A stretch of 9,952 nucleotides of DNA from GWB1-54-5 sp035290085 (GTDB lineage: Bacteria; Patescibacteriota; Gracilibacteria; Peribacterales; Peribacteraceae), in assembly GCA_035290085.1 (NCBI GenBank), contig DATDVK010000050.1, positions 1 to 9,952 on the forward strand. The letters are read 5' to 3'. Made by a program: the position numbers and the translations under genes. Positions within the stretch are counted from its first letter, which is position 1; each line of letters starts with the position of its first letter. The notes beneath the pieces were generated by a model. It was given only the letters and a program-made list of their open reading frames with translations, was not told the DNA's origin and did not search any database. Below are positions 5,775 through 9,952 of this stretch, in pieces.

Positions 5775-6608
5775 ATGAAACAGTACCTCGATCTCCTCAG
5801 GGACGTGTACGAGAACGGCAAGAGCAAGGCAGATCGCACGGGCACCGGCACGTTCAGCGTCTTTGGGCGGCAGTTGCGGGTAGATTTGAGCGAGGGGTTC
5901 CCGCTGCTCACCACCAAGAAGCTCCACACACGTTCCATCATCCACGAACTCCTGTGGTTTTTGCAGGGCTCCACAAACATCGCCTCCCTGCAGGAGAATG
6001 GTGTGCGTATCTGGAATGAGTGGGCGACGGAGGATGGGGATTTGGGTCCGGTCTACGGCAGGCAGTGGAGAAGCTGGGCATGCCCGGATGGTTCCACGGT
6101 CGACCAGATCAGCGGTGTGATAGAGAAGATCAAAACTACGCCGCACTCCCGGAGGCTGATCGTTTCCGCGTGGAATCCCGCGTTCCTTCCCGACGAGAGC
6201 ATCAGTCCGCAGGACAATGTGCGGAAAGGCCGCATGGCCCTGCCGCCGTGTCACACACTTTTCCAGTTCTATGTGCGCGACGGACGCTTGAGTTGCCAGC
6301 TCTACCAGCGCAGCGCGGATATCTTTCTCGGCGTGCCCTTCAACATCGCCTCCTACTCGTTTCTCACTCACATGGTCGCGCAGGTGTGCGATCTCCGGGT
6401 TGGGGACTTCGTCCACACGTTCGGCGATGTGCACTTGTACTCCAACCACTTAGAACAGGCGAAAGAGCAGCTCAGTCGCGAGCCACGGGGTCTCCCGCAA
6501 CTCAAGGTGAACCCGGAGGTGAAGAGCATCTTCCAGTTCACCTTCGGAGACTTTGAAATCCTGAACTACGATCCGTACCCCAGCATTAAAGCGCCGATTG
6601 CGGTGTAG
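5775..6608 (+). CDS. thyA: Thymidylate synthase
   Basis: A 277-residue ThyA that methylates dUMP to dTMP using methylene-tetrahydrofolate, releasing dihydrofolate for FolA. Family features: DRTGTGTFSVFG at 20-31; FPLLTTKKLHTRSIIHELLWFL at 42-63; the catalytic site ALPPCHTLFQFYV at 155-167 with nucleophile Cys159; the dUMP-binding QLYQRSADIFLGVPFNIASY at 175-194; and HTFGDVHLYSNH at 214-225. It is 13 residues longer than E. coli ThyA (264) because of a segment just before the active site (about 135-153, FLPDES...NVRKGR); I believe other ThyA sequences also carry such an insertion. The ATG at 5775 matches the family N-terminus MKQYLDLL; the frame is open further upstream but not conserved there. 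No Shine-Dalgarno sequence. It is followed by folA, 87 bp away, across a repeat tract. Confidence 0.98.
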   Translation: MKQYLDLLRDVYENGKSKADRTGTGTFSVFGRQLRVDLSEGFPLLTTKKLHTRSIIHELLWFLQGSTNIASLQENGVRIWNEWATEDGDLGPVYGRQWRSWACPDGSTVDQISGVIEKIKTTPHSRRLIVSAWNPAFLPDESISPQDNVRKGRMALPPCHTLFQFYVRDGRLSCQLYQRSADIFLGVPFNIASYSFLTHMVAQVCDLRVGDFVHTFGDVHLYSNHLEQAKEQLSREPRGLPQLKVNPEVKSIFQFTFGDFEILNYDPYPSIKAPIAV

Positions 6609-6612
6609 AAGT

Positions 6613-6686
6613 GAGAATAATAGGGATGAGAATATTAGGGCTAGAGAATAATAGAATTCCTAATATTCTCATTCCTAATACTCTAT
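6613..6686. repeat. Short-repeat tract forming a long hairpin
   Basis: Most of the gap between thyA and folA is made of units of about 15 bp. GAGAATAATAG occurs at 6613-6623 and 6644-6654, with a variant GAGAATATTAG at 6628-6638. The reverse-complement type follows, TTCCTAATATTCTC (6657-6670) and TTCCTAATACTCT (6672-6684). As a result 6622-6639 pairs with 6659-6676 over 18 bp, 17 of them Watson-Crick plus one G-T, around a 19-nt loop. The hairpin is not followed by a T-tract, so it is not a typical terminator. It would sit in the thyA-folA mRNA and could affect its stability or folA translation. Confidence 0.8.
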
Positions 6687-6695
6687 GCTTATGTC

Positions 6696-7190
6696 ATGAA
6701 GGTATCACTCATTGTTGCGGTTTCCGAAAATAACATCATCGGACGTGACAATGCACTCCCGTGGGATCTCCCGGATGATCTCAAGTTCTTCCGCAGGAAG
6801 ACAGATGGGCACACCGTCATCATGGGGCGGAGGAACTACGAGTCCATCGGCAGGGCGCTTCCGAATCGCCGGAACATCGTTGTCTCGCGACAGGCTGGTT
6901 TGAACATCGTTGGTTGCGAAGTTGTTTCTTCCGTTGAGGAGGCGATTGAACGTGCGAAGGAAACAGAGAAGAGAGAGGCCTTCGTCATTGGCGGTGGCGA
7001 GATCTATCGTCTCACACTTCCCTTTGCAGACCGTGTGTACCTCACAAGAGTTCATACGAAAGTGCAGGGTGATGTGGCATTCCCGGAGCTCCCCGAGGAG
7101 GAATGGGAAGAAGTGGAGCGGGTGGAGCATGCTGCGGATGGGCTCCATGCGCATGCGTTTACGTTCCTCACCTACGATCGTAAAAAATAG
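6696..7190 (+). CDS. folA: Dihydrofolate reductase
   Basis: A 164-residue NADPH-dependent reductase that turns dihydrofolate into tetrahydrofolate, renewing the cofactor oxidised by ThyA. Evidence: VAVSENNIIGRDNALPWDLPDDLKFF at 7-32 with Trp23 and the catalytic acid Asp28; MGRRNYESIGRALPNRRNIVVSR at 43-65 (NADPH binding); and VIGGGEIYRLTLPFADRVYLTRV from 97. Asn47 stands where E. coli has Thr46, otherwise the sites look normal. Length is standard (E. coli 159). The ATG at 6696 fits the family start MKVSLIVAVS. It is overlapped by a two-codon ORF, ATG-TCA-TGA (6691-6699), whose stop overlaps the folA start as ATGA. It is downstream of thyA, a common functional pairing, and probably cotranscribed through the hairpin tract. 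No Shine-Dalgarno sequence is seen. Confidence 0.97.
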   Translation: MKVSLIVAVSENNIIGRDNALPWDLPDDLKFFRRKTDGHTVIMGRRNYESIGRALPNRRNIVVSRQAGLNIVGCEVVSSVEEAIERAKETEKREAFVIGGGEIYRLTLPFADRVYLTRVHTKVQGDVAFPELPEEEWEEVERVEHAADGLHAHAFTFLTYDRKK

Positions 7191-7311
7191 GGTGTACGGC
7201 AGGTTCGGTAGGTTTCATTTCTTGTCTTCCGTAAGCCAGAAAGTGTCCTCTCTCACATTTTCCTGACTTCCAGGATTCCCGGAGGGGAGATGTATGGAAT
7301 AATTGGTGCAC

Positions 7312-8163
7312 ATGGCTCCCGTAGAAGTCAGCACCGGCCCCGATCGGTCACTCGATTTCGAAGCTGCAGCCCTGAACATTCAGAGGGAAGCCGCAGGGCG
7401 CGCAGCGACGGTCTCGCAGTTCCAGACCAACTTCCACTCGTTTGCGCAGGATGCGCTGGAAGGCCGTGCGACTGTGAGCTTTACTCCACAGTCAGACGAA
7501 GTGACGACGACTGTTACGGGTACGGGTGCGGAGTACACTGCTGATGTTTCTGCTTCAGGGATGGAGGGGACGGAGGCAGCTGTCACGGTGACTGATCTGG
7601 CGGAAGGGCAGCAGGCGGAATTCCGGGCTGTGCTTGATGCGCACGAGAGTCAGGTGATCGCTCCCGCGACAGACGGCGTCGGGAACCTTGGCGTGGAAGA
7701 CATGCCAGAAGGACAGCTGGGTGAGGCGGAAATTGGGGGGAGTGGCAGAGTGAGCCAAGGGATGCTGGCGGGCATGAAGAATGCCGCAGAAGCCAAGCGG
7801 GCGAACCACGCGGGGAAACATGAGCATGGCCATATGGAATCTGTGCACCTGAGCGGAGGTTTGGTGGTAGATGGACAAGCAGAAGGCACACGTATCCTCT
7901 ACGAGTCCTTCGCAGAGCTTGAGGGGAACCGTGGTGTCGGAGAAGGGGCGCACTACAACCGTCCCGGGCAGCCAGGGGATTACGCGCATGCACAGGAAGT
8001 CGGGGTCATCCTCGAAGAAGTGGTTGGCCGTGCGGTCTACGAGCAGACTCTGACGAAAGACGGGGATGTCGGCCGTCTGCAGGCGGCGTTAGATGCGAAG
8101 GGCCGCGGCAGAACAGCGCAGCAGGTGAGGGAGGGGGTGGGTGAAGAAATGCTAGCTGCGTAA
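7312..8163 (+). CDS. Hypothetical protein with a histidine cluster
   Basis: A 283-residue protein that I do not recognise. It has no signal peptide, no membrane segment and no cysteine, and is rich in Ala, Gly and Glu. Residues 14-50 look helical; 51-95 look beta-rich with many Thr and Val (ATVSFTPQ, TTTVTGTGAEYTADVS, AAVTVTDLAEG). A Gly-rich middle (120-150) leads to a histidine cluster, His166, 170, 172, 174 and 179 (HAGKHEHGHMESVH), which might bind metal. The C-terminal part (190-283) again looks helical. The ATG at 7312 is chosen; TTG 7303 and GTG 7306 are in-frame alternatives. A purine-rich GGAGGGGAG (7281-7289) lies 22 nt upstream, too far for normal use; the rest of the gap from 7191 shows nothing clear. 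Its place between folA and folE need not mean a folate role. Codon use and length support a real gene. Confidence 0.7.
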   Translation: MAPVEVSTGPDRSLDFEAAALNIQREAAGRAATVSQFQTNFHSFAQDALEGRATVSFTPQSDEVTTTVTGTGAEYTADVSASGMEGTEAAVTVTDLAEGQQAEFRAVLDAHESQVIAPATDGVGNLGVEDMPEGQLGEAEIGGSGRVSQGMLAGMKNAAEAKRANHAGKHEHGHMESVHLSGGLVVDGQAEGTRILYESFAELEGNRGVGEGAHYNRPGQPGDYAHAQEVGVILEEVVGRAVYEQTLTKDGDVGRLQAALDAKGRGRTAQQVREGVGEEMLAA

Positions 8164-8228
8164 AGCATCTGTGTTGCACCGTTATTGTTCTCTTCTTTCT
8201 TTGTCTGCTAAACAAAGAAAGAAGCAAA

Positions 8229-8334
8229 CCCTTCGACAAGCTCAGGACAGGGAAAAAGTCACCGCCGCCAACTCCTCTCCGCCTGCCGCAATACCCCTCT
8301 CCTTCGTCAGGCTCAGGACAGGCAGTGGCGGCGG
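8229..8334. repeat. Two copies of a 22-bp motif framed by a GC-rich inverted repeat
   Basis: 8230-8251 and 8301-8322 are 20 of 22 identical, sharing CCTTCG at the left and GCTCAGGACAGG at the right. CCGCCGCCA (8262-8270) is complementary to TGGCGGCGG (8326-8334), so the second copy lies inside a potential stem. The tract is a sub-module of copy B that copy A lacks. From memory, motifs of this kind recur in intergenic DNA of other environmental bacteria; a search would be needed to confirm it. Confidence 0.65.
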
Positions 8335-8447
8335 ACCCCTCACTACCAAAGGAGTGTTGGAGAATGCTATTTAGTTTTTCCTTCATCCTTCGTGGCCAAA
8401 AATGCTGTCCGAGCGAAACGGCACAACATCTGTCACAGTTATGACGA

Positions 8448-8512
8448 GGGAATGAGGTGGTGCGGCTCACTGCGGTAGATGGCATCCTGCACGCTAGCAC
8501 CACCTCATTCCC
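8448..8512. repeat. Perfect 16-bp inverted repeat
   Basis: GGGAATGAGGTGGTGC (8448-8463) is exactly complementary to 8497-8512, with a 33-nt spacer. It lies in the extra DNA of copy B, between the paired GGCC arms, and has no counterpart in copy A. Confidence 0.85.
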
Positions 8513-8540
8513 GTTGAAGCTGCATGAGGACCTTGCATGC

Positions 8541-8605
8541 CGTGCCTGCACGCCGTAGTGCCGTTGAATGTATATGGTGTGACGGCGTTACGGCACGCAG
8601 GCGTG
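8541..8605. repeat. Imperfect 24-bp inverted repeat
   Basis: 8541-8564 pairs with 8582-8605 around a 17-nt loop. Eighteen positions are Watson-Crick; all six others are transitions arranged as three GT/AC dinucleotide differences, which give four G-U pairs and two A-C mismatches in the plus-strand transcript. This suggests either drift of a once perfect palindrome or selection to keep pairing. Confidence 0.75.
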
Positions 8606-8708
8606 AGCGAGTTCATTTTTGGCCGATTTTTTTACCCTGAATACATTGAAGGGTGCGGCACTTTTTGTAAAAAAGTGCCAAAGAAAACATGTGAACAGGC
8701 ATTTGGTA

Positions 8709-9251
8709 CTACTGTCCTATCAGTCTCAAAAACTCCTCCCGCGTGCGTGCGTCTTTCTTGAAGATCCCCTTCATCTGGCTGGTGACCGCTTTGCTGTGCT
8801 GTTTCTCCACCCCACGCATCATCATGCAGAGGTGATCTGCTTCTATGACCACGCCGATACCTTTGGGCTTGAGGACCTCATCCAGTGCATCGCAGATTTG
8901 CTGTCCCAGGCATTCCTGTACCTGCAGCCTCCGGGCAAACATGTCGACAATGCGCGGAATTTTACTCAGCCCGATGATGTGCTTGTCGGGGATGTACCCG
9001 ACATGCACTTTTCCGACGAAGGGCAGAAGGTGATGCTCGCAGAGTGAGTAGCACTCGATATCTTTCACGATAATCATCCCATCCGTGCTTGCAGGGAAGA
9101 GCGCACCGTTCACAATCTTCTCCAGCGAGAGGCTGTACCCTGACGTGAGGAACTGAAATGCCTCCGCTGCCCGCTTAGGAGTCTTTCTGAGACCGGGGCG
9201 GTTGGGATCATCACCACACTTCTCTATGAGTGTACGAAAGCTTTCATCCAT
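8709..9251 (-). CDS. folE: GTP cyclohydrolase I
   Basis: A 180-residue enzyme that converts GTP to 7,8-dihydroneopterin triphosphate, the first step of folate synthesis. It carries the zinc-binding signature SLCEHHLLPFVGKVHVGYIP at 69-88, with Cys71 and His74 as ligands and His73 at the catalytic histidine position, and the third ligand Cys142 in ADHLCMMMRGVEKQHS at 138-153. RPGLRKTPKRAAEAF at 18-32 is also typical. The length is that of the short bacterial form; E. coli FolE has a longer N-terminus. The ATG at 9251 gives the usual beginning. A TACAGT 10 nt before it could be a -10; there is no Shine-Dalgarno sequence next to the start. It lies 45 bp downstream of folK on the same strand, so folB-folK-folE is a likely operon in the order third, fourth, first step. 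Confidence 0.97.
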   Translation of the reverse strand: MDESFRTLIEKCGDDPNRPGLRKTPKRAAEAFQFLTSGYSLSLEKIVNGALFPASTDGMIIVKDIECYSLCEHHLLPFVGKVHVGYIPDKHIIGLSKIPRIVDMFARRLQVQECLGQQICDALDEVLKPKGIGVVIEADHLCMMMRGVEKQHSKAVTSQMKGIFKKDARTREEFLRLIGQ

Positions 9252-9296
9252 AGCAGGGGGGCACTGTACCTGCCTTCATCAGTTCCTTCCAGAATT

Positions 9297-9824
9297 TCAG
9301 CGTGTTTCCTGCACTCGCACGCATTCCTGATCATTGGTGCTCTCCAGGAGAACGTTCCACGGCTTCTTCCGAGTGGGGTGCAGGGCCCGGGGGTCAATGA
9401 GTTCGCAGAGAGGCTCTAAGACGAAGCGCCGCTCATGCATGCGGGGATGGGGAACCATTAGTTTGTAGCTTGTAGCGGGTAGCTTGTAGTTTCGCATCCA
9501 TTCTTTCTTGCTTGGTATGATGGAATCTCCATAGAGTAAGAGATCGAGATCGATCGTCCTGGGGCCGAATTTGAAGGGGGGGCTCTTCTTGAGCACTGCT
9601 TCTATCTCTCTGAGAACTTGCACCACTTCCTCGGGGGATTCTTCCGTCTCGAGTGCAGCGACAGCATTGCAGAACTGGCCCTGGTTCTCGTATTCACGTG
9701 GGGCGGAGCTATAGAGTGAGGAGAATTTGATTGCCGGCCAATGCTTCAGGAGCAGCGTTTTACATGCCGCTACGTTTGTTTCCGGTTGGATATTTGACCC
9801 TATACCAATGAACGCTGTTGCTAT
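9297..9824 (-). CDS. folK: HPPK, apparent ATA start
   Basis: A 175-residue 6-hydroxymethyl-7,8-dihydropterin pyrophosphokinase, which transfers pyrophosphate from ATP to the pterin before joining to p-aminobenzoate. Evidence: the N-terminal TAFIGIGSN at 3-11; LYSSAPREYENQGQFCNAV at 37-55; FGPRTIDLDLLLYGD at 86-100 with the metal-binding Asp92 and Asp94; and VPHPRMHERRFVLEPL at 124-139. No ATG, GTG or TTG precedes the conserved N-terminus; the first in-frame ATG is Met110, inside the domain. An ATA at 9824-9822 lies exactly where the family starts and overlaps the folB stop as ATAG, so I set the start there. A short repeat is inserted before VPHPRM (about residues 106-123). About 20 residues extend past the usual C-terminus. 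The gene identity is firm, the start less so. Confidence 0.88.
   Translation of the reverse strand: MATAFIGIGSNIQPETNVAACKTLLLKHWPAIKFSSLYSSAPREYENQGQFCNAVAALETEESPEEVVQVLREIEAVLKKSPPFKFGPRTIDLDLLLYGDSIIPSKKEWMRNYKLPATSYKLMVPHPRMHERRFVLEPLCELIDPRALHPTRKKPWNVLLESTNDQECVRVQETR
9459..9492. repeat. Short repeat inside folK
   Basis: GTAGCTTGTAG occurs at 9465-9475 and again at 9479-9489, flanked by degenerate parts (TTTG, GTTT). Read in the folK frame it encodes NYKLPATSYKL (residues 112-122), just before the conserved VPHPRM. Most HPPK sequences have only a short loop here. It looks like an in-frame insertion of a repetitive sequence tolerated in a surface loop. Confidence 0.7.
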
Positions 9825-9952
9825 GGTCTTGTGATAGTAACGGAAACCCCCTTGGTCTCGGGGAGCACAAACTTCTGTGCGGTTACGGTGATTTTCTTGG
9901 GTTTGAATTCCTTCAGAATCGTCTGTGCTGTATCTTCTGCGAACCGTTCGAG
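9821..9952 (-). CDS. folB: Dihydroneopterin aldolase, C-terminal part
   Basis: The last 43 codons of a gene that enters from the right edge. The residues read LERFAEDTAQTILKEF, then KPKKITVTAQKFVLPETK, then GVSVTITRP before TAG. This is the standard C-terminus of dihydroneopterin aldolase: an amphipathic helix, a strand ending at a K-x-x-x-P segment, and the final strand G-V-S-V-x-I-x-R. The enzyme turns dihydroneopterin into hydroxymethyl-dihydropterin, the substrate of FolK, which is encoded next. Its stop codon overlaps the apparent folK start by two bases, which suggests translational coupling. The N-terminal catalytic part lies outside the window, so the call rests on a short match plus the neighbouring genes. 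Confidence 0.82.
   Translation of the reverse strand, partial: LERFAEDTAQTILKEFKPKKITVTAQKFVLPETKGVSVTITRP

Larger units (their letters stand above)
8192..8679. repeat. Intergenic palindromic repeat element, copy B
   Basis: This 488-bp element occupies the 545-bp gap between the hypothetical gene and the folE stop. It has the same plan as copy A: a perfect left hairpin (8192-8204 with 8212-8224, 7-nt loop); the block 8377-8415; GGCCAAAAATG (8394-8404) pairing with CATTTTTGGCC (8614-8624); the block 8607-8631; and a right hairpin (8657-8666 with 8670-8679) identical in both arms to that of copy A. It differs in the interior: about 150 bp more DNA between the paired GGCC arms, itself carrying two long inverted repeats, and a 24-bp insertion (about 8632-8655) with ACCCT/AGGGT arms. 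The left hairpin differs in sequence from that of copy A but is also a pyrimidine/purine stem. No gene is credible in this gap. Confidence 0.75.

Noticed and set aside
7290..7544. An 84-codon ORF with GGAGGGGAG directly before its ATG
   Set aside because: The overlapping frame from 7312 is far longer and more protein-like; this one is rich in Arg, Ser and Cys and ends early. The purine tract may still matter for the real gene.
8006..8551. A 181-codon minus-strand frame from inside copy B into the hypothetical gene
   Set aside because: It covers repeats and antisense of a better plus-strand gene; its composition (Arg, Ser and Pro rich) is not protein-like.
9461..9492. CRISPR-like direct repeat in folK
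   Set aside because: Only two 11-bp units 14 bp apart, in frame in a coding region; no spacers of CRISPR size.

Overview
The window is about 55% G+C by eye and looks like chromosomal DNA of a small-genome bacterium using the standard code: TGA terminates def, glnA and folK, which argues against code-25 lineages such as Gracilibacteria. Genes are short and closely packed. Most starts lack a good Shine-Dalgarno sequence, and several have a -10-like hexamer only 6-12 nt before the start codon. With a TrmB-type regulator and AT-rich palindromic intergenic repeats, this suggests a candidate-phylum bacterium, perhaps Peregrinibacteria-like. That placement is inference, not shown.

Layout. 55-561 (+) encodes a small protein with two sigma-70 region-4-like helix-turn-helix units. 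It converges on an operon read leftward, a DEDDh 3'-5' exonuclease (1709-1125) followed by peptide deformylase def (1076-591). Diverging from the exonuclease is nth, endonuclease III (1821-2474), followed by a 51-residue lipoprotein (2507-2662). The 218-bp gap before glnA holds an extended -10 promoter, a structured candidate small RNA and a strong intrinsic terminator. glnA (4392-2881, -) encodes glutamine synthetase and diverges from a TrmB-type regulator gene (4615-5367, +).

The right half is a one-carbon/folate neighbourhood. thyA (5775-6608) and folA (6696-7190) run rightward. An unrecognised 283-residue protein follows (7312-8163). folB (partial at the right edge), folK and folE run leftward from 9952 to 8709. 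FolE, FolB and FolK make the pterin half of folate; ThyA consumes methylene-tetrahydrofolate to make dTMP, and FolA regenerates tetrahydrofolate.

The two gaps over 300 bp (5368-5774 and 8164-8708) each hold a copy of one intergenic repeat family. The copies share near-identical blocks and perfect hairpins at both ends, but have different interiors. A separate short-repeat tract lies between thyA and folA, and a small repeat sits in frame inside folK. folK has no ATG, GTG or TTG start and seems to begin at an ATA that overlaps the folB stop. I see no CRISPR array, tRNA, rRNA or transposase gene, and no convincing new multi-gene system. The most interesting items are the folK start, the repeat family and the candidate RNA beside glnA.
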